A stretch of 64,000 nucleotides of DNA from an uncultured Eubacteriales bacterium (GTDB lineage Bacteria > Bacillota > Clostridia > Christensenellales > Aristaeellaceae). The position numbers and the translations under genes were made by a program. The notes under the pieces were generated by a model. That model ran no database searches. It had not been told where the DNA came from and saw only the letters and a program-made list of their open reading frames with translations. The stretch is from NCBI GenBank assembly GCA_902799045.1, contig CADBZH010000017.1, positions 21,058-85,057 on the forward strand. Reading direction: 5' to 3'. Below are positions 41,886 through 49,984 of this stretch, one piece after another. How positions within the stretch are numbered: the stretch's first letter is position 1; each line of letters starts with the position of its first letter.

Positions 41886-43162
41886 AGACGCTGTACATTG
41901 AATGCAACATGGGCGCGGCGGGGGACATGCTGATGGCGGCGCTGTCGGAGCTGATCGACGCGCCGGAGGATTTTGTTCGCGCCATGAACGGCCTGGGCCT
42001 GCCGGGCGTGCGCTTTGAGCGCCGGGCAGATGAGAAGTGCGGCATCCGCGGCACCCACATGGCTGTGACCGTGGACGGCGAGGAGGAATACTCCCACGAC
42101 GTGCACGACCACGACCATCACGACCACGACCATGAGCACCCCCACGATCATCATCACGATCATGACCACCATCATGACCATGACCATGAGCATTCCCACG
42201 ACCATCACGACCACGAGCACTCTGAACTCCACACTCATCATCACGCCCACCTGTCGGACATCCGCGCCATCATCGACGGCCTGCCGGTGTCGGAGAAGGT
42301 GAAGGCGGACGCGAACGCCGTGTACGCGTTGATCGCCGAGGCGGAATCCGCCGCCCACGGCCAGAGCGTGGAGCAGATCCACTTCCACGAGGTGGGCACG
42401 CTGGACGCCGTGGCCGACGTGGTGGGCGTCTGCGCGCTGATGGAGCGCCTCGCGCCGGAGCGCGTGGTGGTCTCGCCGATCCACGTGGGCAGCGGCCAGG
42501 TGCGCTGCGCCCACGGCGTGCTGCCGGTGCCGGCGCCCGCCACGGCCTACATCCTGAAGGGCGTGCCGATCTATGGCGGCGCGATCCGCGGCGAGCTCTG
42601 CACCCCCACCGGCGCGGCGCTGCTGAAGCACTTTGCCGACGCCTTCGGGCCGATGCCGACTATGGCCGTCGAGCGGACGGGCTATGGCATGGGCACCAAG
42701 GACTTTGAATGGGCCAACTGCGTGCGGGCGATGCTGGGCGAGGCGGCGGGCGGCGGGGACGCCGTATGCGAGCTGCGCTGCAACCTGGACGACATGACCG
42801 GCGAGGAGATCGCCTTCGCGGCGGACGCGCTGCGCGAGGCCGGGGCGCTGGACGTGTGGACGGAGGCCATCCAGATGAAGAAGGGCCGCCCCGGCACGCT
42901 GCTGGCCTGCCTGTGCGCCGCCGACCGGGAAGGGGAGTTCGCCGCGCGGATGCTGAAGCACACCACGACGATCGGCGTGCGCTGTCAGTCGGCGTGCCGC
43001 TATACCCTCGATCGCGAGGCCGTCACCGTCGAAACCAATTTCGGCCCCGTGCGGGCGAAGCGCTCCCGCGGCTACGGCGTCGACCGCTGCAAGATGGAGT
43101 TCGACGACCTGGCGGAGATCGCCCGGCGCGAGGGAATCGCGCTGAGGGAGATCCGGCGGTGA
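41882..43162 (+). CDS. larC: Nickel-insertion protein LarC, full-length single frame
   Basis: A 426-residue protein that inserts nickel into the pincer nucleotide using CTP. Opening ECNMGAAGDMLMAALSEL, the HFHEVGTLDAVADVVG motif, STPTGAALL-like LCTPTGAALLKHF, and the CNLDDMTGEEIAFA region of the C-terminal domain. A His/Asp-rich stretch (about 70-122), over half His, is a likely nickel reservoir. In Lactiplantibacillus plantarum the two halves (larC1, larC2) are joined by programmed frameshifting; here they are one open frame. Confidence 0.94.
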   Translation: MKTLYIECNMGAAGDMLMAALSELIDAPEDFVRAMNGLGLPGVRFERRADEKCGIRGTHMAVTVDGEEEYSHDVHDHDHHDHDHEHPHDHHHDHDHHHDHDHEHSHDHHDHEHSELHTHHHAHLSDIRAIIDGLPVSEKVKADANAVYALIAEAESAAHGQSVEQIHFHEVGTLDAVADVVGVCALMERLAPERVVVSPIHVGSGQVRCAHGVLPVPAPATAYILKGVPIYGGAIRGELCTPTGAALLKHFADAFGPMPTMAVERTGYGMGTKDFEWANCVRAMLGEAAGGGDAVCELRCNLDDMTGEEIAFAADALREAGALDVWTEAIQMKKGRPGTLLACLCAADREGEFAARMLKHTTTIGVRCQSACRYTLDREAVTVETNFGPVRAKRSRGYGVDRCKMEFDDLAEIARREGIALREIRR

Positions 43163-43194
43163 TCCCCTGAACGACAGACGAAAGGAACCTTGCC

Positions 43195-43794
43195 ATGAAT
43201 ACATCCACCTCCCGCCGCGGTCTGCGCCTGGCGTTCAATTCCCCGGCGGTGCTGGGCTTCGCGGGCGTCTGCCTGCTGGCGATGGTGCTGAACCAGATCA
43301 CCGGCGGGGCCAGCAATCGCGCGGTGTTCAGCGTGTATCGCGCGCCGCTGACGGACCCGCTGACCTGGCTGAGGATGGTGTGCCACGTGTTCGGCCACGC
43401 CGACTGGAACCACCTCCTGAACAACATGATGTACATCCTGCTCCTCGGGCCGATGCTGGAGGAAAAGTACGGCGCGGTGAACCTGATCCTGGTGATGCTG
43501 GCGGCGGCCCTGCTGACCGGCGTGATCAACTTCGTGTTCTTCCCGCACACCATGCTGCTGGGCGCCAGCGGCATCGTGTTCGCGATGATCCTGCTGGCCT
43601 CCATCACCCGCGCGGAGGGCGGCGCGATCCCCGTCACGTTCATACTGGTGGCGATCCTCTACATCGGCCAGCAGGTCTGGCAGGCCATCACCGTGCCAGG
43701 CAACGTGTCCTACATGGCCCACATCGCCGGCGGCGCTGTCGGCGCGGGCCTGGGCTTTCTGCTGAACAAGGCGGGCAGGAAGGCAAACGCATGA
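43195..43794 (+). CDS. Rhomboid-family intramembrane serine protease
   Basis: A 199-residue, six-helix membrane protein. The catalytic Ser125 is in LLGASGIVFAMI and the catalytic His176 in YMAHIAGGAVGAGLGF; the oxyanion-side HADWNHLLNNMMYILLLG segment is also present. It would cleave membrane proteins within the bilayer. No obvious substrate among neighbours. SD AAAGGAA before the ATG. Confidence 0.88.
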   Translation: MNTSTSRRGLRLAFNSPAVLGFAGVCLLAMVLNQITGGASNRAVFSVYRAPLTDPLTWLRMVCHVFGHADWNHLLNNMMYILLLGPMLEEKYGAVNLILVMLAAALLTGVINFVFFPHTMLLGASGIVFAMILLASITRAEGGAIPVTFILVAILYIGQQVWQAITVPGNVSYMAHIAGGAVGAGLGFLLNKAGRKANA

Positions 43795-43810
43795 GCCGGA
43801 ATCGCATCCA

Positions 43811-43877
43811 ATGAGAAATGGGGACGGTTCCTTATCTCATTCTATATGTGAGATGAGGAACCGTCCCCATTTCTCAT
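43811..43877. repeat. AATGGGGACGGTTCC long perfect-armed hairpin
   Basis: ATGAGAAATGGGGACGGTTCC (43811 on) pairs with GGAACCGTCCCCATTTCTCAT (to 43877); inner ATCTCA/TGAGAT extends the stem. The GGGGACGGTTCC repeat type is known from many Firmicutes genomes as REP-like elements. It lies after the rhomboid gene and may also act as terminator. Confidence 0.8.
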
Positions 43878-43939
43878 ATCTCGACCAGGCGAGCCGGAAG
43901 GGTTTTCAATTCGTTCACAAATCATGTAATGTTTGTTTA

Positions 43940-43968
43940 TTGACTTTGATCTTTCCTGATCATATAAT
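43940..43968 (+). promoter_or_regulatory. Promoter of the HtrA-like gene
   Basis: TTGACT, 17-bp spacer, TATAAT in an AT-rich stretch, about 70 bp before the start. Confidence 0.8.
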
Positions 43969-44037
43969 ATTGCCAGCGATCGGGAAGGAATCCCGAACGC
44001 CCCAATGGCAATAATACTTTGAGAGGAGCAGATAGAT

Positions 44038-45345
44038 ATGAAGACGAATATGAAGAAGAACAACCGTCGCCGCGTCCGCGCCAATCGCGGCCTGGCGCTG
44101 GTGACGACGCTGGCGCTGGTATTTGCGCTGGCGGTGGGCGGCGCGCTGATCCTGACGAACGGGCGCACCGCGGCCGTGGCCGAGAGCACCCAGGTGGAGG
44201 TGGCCGCGCCCACCGAGGACACCAGCCCCGCCATCTACGTGGCCCAGAAGAACGCCAATTCCGTGGTGGGCATCATCACCAGCACCGAGGGCTGGAGCCG
44301 CAGCACCGGCGTGCAGAACACGCCCGTGGCCCAGGGCAGCGGCGTGGTGATCGCCGAGGGCGGCTACGTGCTGACGAACAACCACGTCATCGAGGATGGC
44401 AGCGCCTTCCAGGTGCTGATGCCGAACGGCGACAAGGTGGACGCCACGCTGGCCGGCGCGGATTCCGCGATGGACCTGGCCGTGTTGAAGGTGGAGCAGG
44501 GCGCGGACACCCTCGTGCCCGTCACCATCGGCGCTTCCGCCACGCTGCCCGTGGGCAGCACCGTCATCGCCATCGGCAATCCCGGCGGCGAGATCCTGGC
44601 GAACACCGTCACCCGCGGCATCATCTCCGCGCTGGAGCGCAGCAGCGTCTCCGGCAGGAACACTACCCGCAACGTGAACTACATCCAGCATGACGCGCCC
44701 ATCTCCAGCGGCAACTCCGGCGGCGGCCTGTTCGACTACCAGGGCAACCTGATCGGCATCAACACGCTGAAGTACGGCGGCAGCTACTATTCCACCGGCA
44801 GCTATGAGGGCCTGGGCTTCGCCATCCCGATCGAGACGGCCTATCCGATCGCCCAGCAGCTGATGGAGAACGGCAAGGTCATCCGCCCGCAGATCGGCAT
44901 TAATGTCATGGACCAGGAGGGCCCCGACGAGCCGATGAACGACTATGCCCCCGCCAGCGTGTGCATCATGGCCGTGAACCAGGGCGGCCCCGCCGAGGCG
45001 GCCGGTCTGAAGCAGTATGACTTCATCACCGCCGTGAACGGCGAGCGCGTCACCAGCCGCCGCGAGCTGACCACCCTGCTGGACACCTACAAGCCCGGCG
45101 ACACCATCACGCTGAGCATCGTGCGCTACAACAACGCCGGCATCGTGAGCAACAACAACAACGGCTATGACAGCTACTACAACAACCCCTTCGGCTACAG
45201 CTTCGGCTTCCCCTTCGGCGGCTACGGCAACTACTATGGCAACAACAACGGCTATGGCAACTATGCCGACAACGGCACGCTGACCGTCGGCGGCGGCTAT
45301 ACCACCCTGGAGGTTGAGGTCACCCTGGAGGAGAAGGAATACTGA
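44038..45345 (+). CDS. HtrA/DegP-type trypsin-like serine protease
   Basis: A 435-residue membrane-anchored protease of envelope quality control. Basic N-terminus and one helix (about 18-40), then the protease domain with the triad His116 (TNNHVIED), Asp146 (AMDLAVLKV) and Ser227 (GNSGGGLFD). A C-terminal PDZ domain (from about 300; GPAEAAGLKQYDFITAVNGE) is interrupted by about 55 residues rich in Asn, Gly, Tyr and Phe (about 365-420), after which the last PDZ strand resumes (TTLEVEVTLEEKEY). The insertion looks disordered. SD GAGAGGAG is upstream of the ATG. Confidence 0.92.
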   Translation: MKTNMKKNNRRRVRANRGLALVTTLALVFALAVGGALILTNGRTAAVAESTQVEVAAPTEDTSPAIYVAQKNANSVVGIITSTEGWSRSTGVQNTPVAQGSGVVIAEGGYVLTNNHVIEDGSAFQVLMPNGDKVDATLAGADSAMDLAVLKVEQGADTLVPVTIGASATLPVGSTVIAIGNPGGEILANTVTRGIISALERSSVSGRNTTRNVNYIQHDAPISSGNSGGGLFDYQGNLIGINTLKYGGSYYSTGSYEGLGFAIPIETAYPIAQQLMENGKVIRPQIGINVMDQEGPDEPMNDYAPASVCIMAVNQGGPAEAAGLKQYDFITAVNGERVTSRRELTTLLDTYKPGDTITLSIVRYNNAGIVSNNNNGYDSYYNNPFGYSFGFPFGGYGNYYGNNNGYGNYADNGTLTVGGGYTTLEVEVTLEEKEY

Positions 45346-45382
45346 TCCCCGCTGGCCTGAACGATATCCCCCCCTATTGTGG

Positions 45383-45410
45383 CCCCCGGTTCTTCGAAAC
45401 CGGGGGTTTT
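45383..45410 (+). terminator. Terminator of the HtrA-like gene
   Basis: CCCCCGGTTTC-type stem: CCCCCGGTTC, TTC, GAAACCGGGGG, then TTTT. Confidence 0.85.
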
Positions 45411-45425
45411 GCCGTGCCGGGCGGA

Positions 45426-45453
45426 TTGACTTTGCCCGCCGCTTCGATATAAT
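45426..45453 (+). promoter_or_regulatory. Promoter of the binding-protein gene
   Basis: TTGACT, 16-bp spacer, TATAAT. The leader of about 200 bp to the start at 45658 holds a fragment of the CTTCGCT-type repeat (about 45523-45560) and nothing recognisable as a riboswitch. Confidence 0.65.
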
Positions 45454-45657
45454 GAAGTGGGGAATGGGCGCTTCACGGAAACCCGAGGAACTGGGCATAA
45501 CGTTGCCTGTTGACGCTGCAAACAGATCCTGCGCGAAGCGAAGGACCTGTATGTCCCGCTGACTGGCAGCATGGAAAGAGAACCCCCGGGATTGCCTGCT
45601 TTCATCCCACAGCTTTTCGCGATGCGCCAGAAAACGAACGATGACGGAGGAACGACC

Positions 45658-47256
45658 ATGCGCAAAATGACCCGACTGATCTGCCTGATCCTGACGCTGA
45701 CGCTGCTGGGCGCGACCCCTGCGAGGGGTGCGACCCCAGCGAGGGGTGCGACCCCTGCGAGGGGTGCGACCCCTGCGAGGGGTGCGACCCCTGCGAGGGG
45801 TGCGGCCCTGGCGGAGGAAGCGTCCCTTGTGGAAGGGCTTTCCGACGGCGAATACGCGCCGGACGGCTTCACGTTTTCCGGCGGCAGCGGCAAGGTGACG
45901 ATCCAGTGTCCGAAGGTGACGGTGCGGGGCGGGGAAGCGATCGCGACGCTGGTGTTCTCCAGCCCGAACTATCCCCGGGCGATGGCGGACGGCGTGGAGT
46001 ATCTGGCGACGCGCGACGGGGACACGTCCGTCTTCGAGGTGCCCGCGCCGCTGAACGCGGATTTCACGGTGATCGGCACCACCACGGCCATGTCCCAGCC
46101 TCACGACGTGACATACACCCTTCACATCTACATGGGCGCGGAGGCGCCGGAGGAAGCGGCGGCGGAGGCGCCCGAAGCGGCCCCGGCCGTGCGCGTGTCC
46201 GAGCGGGAGCGCGAGCTGCCGGGGCTGGTGTGGCAGTCGGAGCTGCCGCTGCGCTACGCGCGGGAGTTCGCTGTGGACCGCTACGAGGGCGGCTACCGGC
46301 TGGCGACGACCTCGGACGGCAGCCGCTTCCTGGCGGTGCCCGAGGGGGCGGAGGTGCCGCAGGGCTTGGACGCGGATATTCGCGTGCTGCGGATGCCGCT
46401 TTCGCGGGTCTACATGGCGGCGACGGCGACGATGGCACTGTTCGACGCGCTGGACGCGCTGGACGTCGTGCGCTTTTCCGGCACCCGGGAAGCGGGCTGG
46501 TATGTGGAAAACGCCGCCGCGGCGATGGCACGGGGCGACATGGCGTATGCCGGCAAGTACAGCGAGCCGGACTATGAGCTGCTGCTGGGCGAGGGCTGCG
46601 ACCTGGCGATCGAATCGACGATGATCCTGCACACGCCGAAGGCGCGGGAGATGCTGGAGTCGCTGGGCATTCCCGTGTTCGTGGAGCGCTCCAGCTATGA
46701 GGCGCATCCGCTGGGGCGCACCGAGTGGGTAAAGCTCTGGGGCGCGCTGTTGGGCCGGGAGGCGGAGGCCGAGGCCTTCTTCGACGGCCAGGCGGCGGTG
46801 CTGGACGATTTGGCGGGGTTTGCCAACACCGAAAAGACCGTGGCGTTCTTCTACGTCGCCAGCGACGGCGGCGTGGTGGTGCGCGGCCCGGAGGATTACC
46901 TGGCCGTCATGATCGCGCTGGCCGGCGGGCGCTATGCCCTGGGCGACGCGCTGGCGGACGCGGGCGCGCGCTCGTCGGTGTCCGTCAGCATGGAGGATTT
47001 TTACGCCGCCGCCGTGGACGCCGACTTCCTCATCTACAACGGCTCCATCGACGCGCCGCTGAACGCCCTCGACGATCTGCTTCAGAAGAGCTCGCTGTTT
47101 GCCGACTTCCGCGCCGTGCGCGAGGGCCGCGTGTTCACCACCGACCGCTCCCTCTACCAGGCCACCGATGCCATGGGCGATTTCATCGGCGACCTGCATC
47201 GCATGCTGGTGGGAGAGGCGGAGGGCCTGCGGTTTTTGCGGCGGGTGGAGGAGTGA
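45658..47256 (+). CDS. Iron/cobalamin-type ABC transporter substrate-binding protein with N-terminal beta domain
   Basis: A 532-residue exported protein. The signal peptide is split by five tandem ATPARG units (residues 19-48) between the hydrophobic core and AALAEE. A first domain (about 60-165; FTFSGGSGKVTIQCPKVTV, FSSPNYPRAM, TTAMSQPHDVTYTLHIYM) is a beta domain that often precedes such receptors in Clostridia. The second half (about 240-530) is a class III (BtuF/FhuD-like) receptor: VYMAATATMALFDALDAL, GCDLAIESTMILHTPKA, and paired lobes joined by one long helix. No permease or ATPase genes follow. The metal ligand is not decidable from sequence. Confidence 0.8.
   Translation: MRKMTRLICLILTLTLLGATPARGATPARGATPARGATPARGATPARGAALAEEASLVEGLSDGEYAPDGFTFSGGSGKVTIQCPKVTVRGGEAIATLVFSSPNYPRAMADGVEYLATRDGDTSVFEVPAPLNADFTVIGTTTAMSQPHDVTYTLHIYMGAEAPEEAAAEAPEAAPAVRVSERERELPGLVWQSELPLRYAREFAVDRYEGGYRLATTSDGSRFLAVPEGAEVPQGLDADIRVLRMPLSRVYMAATATMALFDALDALDVVRFSGTREAGWYVENAAAAMARGDMAYAGKYSEPDYELLLGEGCDLAIESTMILHTPKAREMLESLGIPVFVERSSYEAHPLGRTEWVKLWGALLGREAEAEAFFDGQAAVLDDLAGFANTEKTVAFFYVASDGGVVVRGPEDYLAVMIALAGGRYALGDALADAGARSSVSVSMEDFYAAAVDADFLIYNGSIDAPLNALDDLLQKSSLFADFRAVREGRVFTTDRSLYQATDAMGDFIGDLHRMLVGEAEGLRFLRRVEE
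45712..45801 (+). repeat. Five tandem 18-bp repeats inside a signal peptide
   Basis: The unit GCGACCCCTGCGAGGGGT encodes ATPARG; unit 2 differs by one base. Each unit is itself a palindrome (ACCCC..GGGGT), so the DNA can form serial hairpins. Confidence 0.9.
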
Positions 47257-47281
47257 AGCGAAAAATGGTGAAAAAAGGGTA

Positions 47282-47312
47282 TTGACCCTGACGTTACGTC
47301 ATGGTGTATACT
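47282..47312 (+). promoter_or_regulatory. MerR-type promoter with 19-bp spacer and palindromic operator
   Basis: TTGACC and TATACT are 19 bp apart, the overlong spacer typical of MerR-activated promoters. The spacer holds the palindrome TGACGTTACGTCA (47289-47301). It drives the MerR gene itself, so autoregulation is likely. Confidence 0.8.
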
Positions 47313-47334
47313 CCCCGTGAAAGGAGGGATTCCG

Positions 47335-48072
47335 ATGAGGACGGTCCACGAGGTGAGCGCGCTGACGGGCGTGAGCGTCCGGGCGCTGCATCACTACGAC
47401 CGGATCGGGCTGCTGAAGCCCGCGGCGGTGTCGGAGGCGGGCTACCGGCTCTATGACGAGGCGTCGCTGGAGCGCCTGCAGCTGATCCTGCTGTTTCGGG
47501 AGCTGCAGTTCCCGCTGAAGGACATTCGCGGCATACTGGAGAGCCCGTCCTTCGACCGGAACAAGGCGCTGGAGCAGCAGATCGGGCTTTTGCGGCTGCG
47601 CCGGGAGCACCTGGACAACCTGATCCTGCTGGCGCAGGGGATACTTTTGAGGGGAGTGAATCACTTGACATTTGATGCTTTTGACATGACGAAGATCGAC
47701 GCGTACGTCGCCGAGGCGAAGAAGAGCTGGGGCGACACGCCGGCCTATCGGGAATATGAACAGCGGCGCGAGGGTCGCGGCCGGAACGAGGAGCTGGCGC
47801 TGGGCGAGGGCCTGATGGACCTCCTCGCGGGCTTTGCCGAGTTGAAGGGCGGCCCCGCGGACGCGCCGGAGGCGCAGGAGACGGTGGCGAGGCTGCAGGC
47901 CTACATCACCGCGCACTTTTACACCTGTACGCCTGAGATCCTGCGCGGACTGGGCGCTCTGTACGGCGGGGGCGGCCGCTTCACCGAGAACATCGACGCC
48001 CGCGGCGGGGAGGGAACCGCCGCCTTCGCCGCGAAGGCGATCGAAGCGTATTGCGATGGGGTGCAGGGATGA
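47335..48072 (+). CDS. MerR-family regulator with TipAS-like ligand domain
   Basis: A 245-residue regulator. An N-terminal winged helix with the MerR signature (VHEVSALTGVSVRALHHYDRIGLLKPA, quoted in part) is followed by a coiled-coil dimer helix (about 75-120). The C-terminal part (about 125-245; YVAEAKKSWGDTPAYREYEQR) matches TipAS antibiotic-recognition domains, which bind diverse small molecules such as thiopeptides. The ATG at 47335 has AAAGGAGG upstream. No efflux or resistance gene is adjacent, so the target beyond its own promoter is unknown. Confidence 0.87.
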   Translation: MRTVHEVSALTGVSVRALHHYDRIGLLKPAAVSEAGYRLYDEASLERLQLILLFRELQFPLKDIRGILESPSFDRNKALEQQIGLLRLRREHLDNLILLAQGILLRGVNHLTFDAFDMTKIDAYVAEAKKSWGDTPAYREYEQRREGRGRNEELALGEGLMDLLAGFAELKGGPADAPEAQETVARLQAYITAHFYTCTPEILRGLGALYGGGGRFTENIDARGGEGTAAFAAKAIEAYCDGVQG

Positions 48073-48256
48073 AGAACGAGGAGGCATGGACAGCGGGCGC
48101 CTGCGCCAATGCCCTGCCTGTGTGAAGGGAATCGCGCGCCGATGCGCCGCCCCTACAAAAAGCCGCGGATTGCCGCGGCGGGGGAAGCCGCCCGTGCGCG
48201 GGCGGGAAGCGGCGATTCCCCTTCCGAATTTCCACAAATTTATCAAAAACGCCCCC

Positions 48257-48285
48257 TTGTCTCGGGGGGCGTTATGCTGTATAAT
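48257..48285 (+). promoter_or_regulatory. rpsF-ssb-rpsR promoter
   Basis: TTGTCT, 17-bp spacer, TATAAT. The -35 lies in a hairpin AACGCCCCC..GGGGGGCGTT that may also end the previous transcript. The gap 48073-48256 otherwise shows nothing recognisable. Confidence 0.65.
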
Positions 48286-48354
48286 AATGGTTGGCGCATC
48301 CTTGCCACGGTTAACCGGCCGTGGCCGAAGTCCACAAGGAGGTGAAAAGAAAAC

Positions 48355-48749
48355 ATGAACCAGTATGAAGTCATGTACGTTATTGATCCGACGCTGGAGG
48401 ACAGCGCGCGGACCGAGCTGATCAACCGCTTTTCCGACCTGGTGAAGAAGAACGGCGGTGAAGTGGATCGCGTTGACGAGTGGGGCAAGCGCCGCCTGGC
48501 CTACGCCATCCAGTACAAGACCGAGGGCTACTATGTGCTGATGTAATGCAGATTTCCGACAGCGTGCTGCGGTATCTGACCGTGCGCTACGAGGGCGAGT
48601 TGCCCGCCAAGCGCGAGCCGCTGAAGCCCTACGCGCCCCGCGAGGCCGCGAATGCCGAGGCCGCGCCCGTGGCCGAGGCTCCCGCTGCTGAGGCGCCCGT
48701 TGAGGCCGCTCCCGTCGACGACGAGAAGCCCGAATCGGAGGCCGAATAA
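48355..48749 (+). pseudogene. rpsF: Ribosomal protein S6, frame-disrupted by an internal deletion
   Basis: The N-terminal 63 residues (MNQYEVMYVIDPTLED to EGYYVLM) are normal S6, after a strong AGGAGGTGA site, but a TAA follows at 48544-48546. The rest of S6 (QISDSVLRYLTVRYEGELP plus an Ala/Glu-rich tail) is in another frame, with an ATG at 48546 that overlaps the stop (TAATG). About 16-17 residues that normally join YYVLM to the final helix are absent, equal to a loss of about 49-52 bases, which also explains the shift. Either the gene is truly split with coupled translation, or the sequence has a local deletion error. The operon rpsF-ssb-rpsR is otherwise intact. Confidence 0.8.
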
Positions 48750-48780
48750 CAGCCTGTCCACACAAAGGATGGTGTGATGT

Positions 48781-49215
48781 ATGAACAAAGTCATCCTGAT
48801 CGGCAACCTCGCCAATGATCCGGAAGCCCGCACCACGCAGAGCGGAATTTCCCAGTCGACGTTCCGCATTGCCGTGCAGCGCCGCTTTGCCAACGCGCAG
48901 GGCGTACGCGAGGCGGATTTCCTGACCGTGGTCGCCTGGCGCCAGACCGCTGATTTCTGCAACCGCTACCTGTCCAAGGGCAGGAAGGTGGCCGTGGAGG
49001 GCAGCATCCAGACCCGTTCCTATGATGCGCAGGACGGATCCAAGCGCTATGTGACCGAGATCATCGCCGACAACATCGAAGCTGTCGGCAGCCGCAGCGA
49101 GGAAGCCGGCGGAGCCGCCCGTCCCCGTGACAACGGCCCCACCCCGCCGCCCGCCGTGCCGACCCCCTCGGCGAATGATTTCACCGAGGTCGACGACGAC
49201 GAGCTGCCTTTCTGA
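48781..49215 (+). CDS. ssb: Single-stranded DNA-binding protein
   Basis: A 144-residue SSB. OB-fold (about 1-105) opening MNKVILIGNLANDPEARTT, then WRQTADFCNRYLSKGRKVAVEG; a Pro-rich linker (GPTPPPAVPTPS); and the acidic tip DDDELPF that recruits repair and replication partners. Second gene of the S6-SSB-S18 operon. Confidence 0.96.
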   Translation: MNKVILIGNLANDPEARTTQSGISQSTFRIAVQRRFANAQGVREADFLTVVAWRQTADFCNRYLSKGRKVAVEGSIQTRSYDAQDGSKRYVTEIIADNIEAVGSRSEEAGGAARPRDNGPTPPPAVPTPSANDFTEVDDDELPF

Positions 49216-49216
49216 T

Positions 49217-49368
49217 CCGGTTGTCGGCGTGTGACCCTTCGGGACCCGCCGACCCGCGAAATGCCTCCGGCATTGCGCTAACCGGGCCAGGAAATCCGGT
49301 TGTCGGCGTGTGACCCTTCGGGACCCGCCGACCCGCGAAATGCCTCCGGCATTGCGCTAACCGGGCCA
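49217..49368 (+). repeat. Tandem duplication of a 73-bp sequence between ssb and rpsR
   Basis: Bases 49217-49289 and 49296-49368 are identical (CCGGTTGTCGGCGTGTGACC to GCTAACCGGGCCA) with a 79-bp period. Each copy has GTCGGCG..CGCCGAC and CCTCCGGCATT pieces and its ends CCGGTT/AACCGG are complementary, so each can form a hairpin. Confidence 0.9.
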
Positions 49369-49448
49369 ATCACCGGTGTTCAAATCGGTATTCTTCTTTG
49401 GGAGCGCCCCGTGACGCGCCCTTATATCCAAAAAGGAGGAACAAAACC

Positions 49449-49703
49449 ATGTCTGAAGAGAGAGGCGAACGCATTCGCCGTCCCCGTGGCCGCAAGCCGC
49501 GCCGGAAGGTCTGTGCTTTCTGCGTAGATAAGATTCAGCACATCGATTACAAGGATGTCGCTCGGCTTCGCCGTTTCACCAGCGAGCGCGGCAAGATTCT
49601 GCCCCGCCGCATGACCGGCACCTGCGCCAAGCACCAGCGCCAGCTCTCCACGGCCATCAAGCGCGCCCGTACCATCGCGCTGATGCCCTACGTGAGCGAA
49701 TAA
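49449..49703 (+). CDS. rpsR: Ribosomal protein S18
   Basis: An 84-residue S18. [21 protein letters not shown] has the CxxC of zinc-type S18; [21 protein letters not shown] and [16 protein letters not shown] are typical. The ATG at 49449 is preceded by AAAAAGGAGGA. S18 binds next to S6 in the 30S platform, which makes the damaged rpsF upstream notable. Confidence 0.96.
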   Translation: MSEERGERIRRPRGRKPRRKVCAFCVDKIQHIDYKDVARLRRFTSERGKILPRRMTGTCAKHQRQLSTAIKRARTIALMPYVSE

Positions 49704-49714
49704 GCGCCAGACAG

Positions 49715-49745
49715 CGCCCTTTCCTTGTGAAGGGGCGCTTTTTTT
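49715..49745 (+). terminator. Terminator of the rpsF-ssb-rpsR operon
   Basis: AGCGCC..CTTTCC, loop, GGGGCGCT followed by a run of seven T. The 240 bp from here to the HD-GYP gene contain AT-rich promoter-like DNA without a clear consensus pair. Confidence 0.85.
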
Positions 49746-49984
49746 ATGGTTCTTTACGGAATGTTGTGGGATTGGTATAACGTAGTCTGTAGACGCTGCG
49801 TCCGCAAATTGTGTTCCGCCAGTCCCCCAAGTTTCCGTGAAGAGCCTATTTTATTGCCAATTCTACCGATTGGTCCTTTACAAACCGCGAAATATCTGCG
49901 ATAATAACATCGGACATCTGTCTTTGGTCAGCGTGTAATTGGAAGGAATCACAGTGTGCCCTGCCGGGGCGCGGAGGTTGATAT

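Noticed and set aside
41882-43162. Programmed frameshift in larC
   Set aside because: The frame is continuous through both LarC halves.
43811-43877. Insertion sequence remnant
   Set aside because: No transposase fragment or target duplication could be seen; it is only a hairpin repeat.
45454-45657. Cobalamin riboswitch before the iron/cobalamin-type binding protein
   Set aside because: No B12-box-like sequence could be seen; the leader contains a repeat fragment instead.
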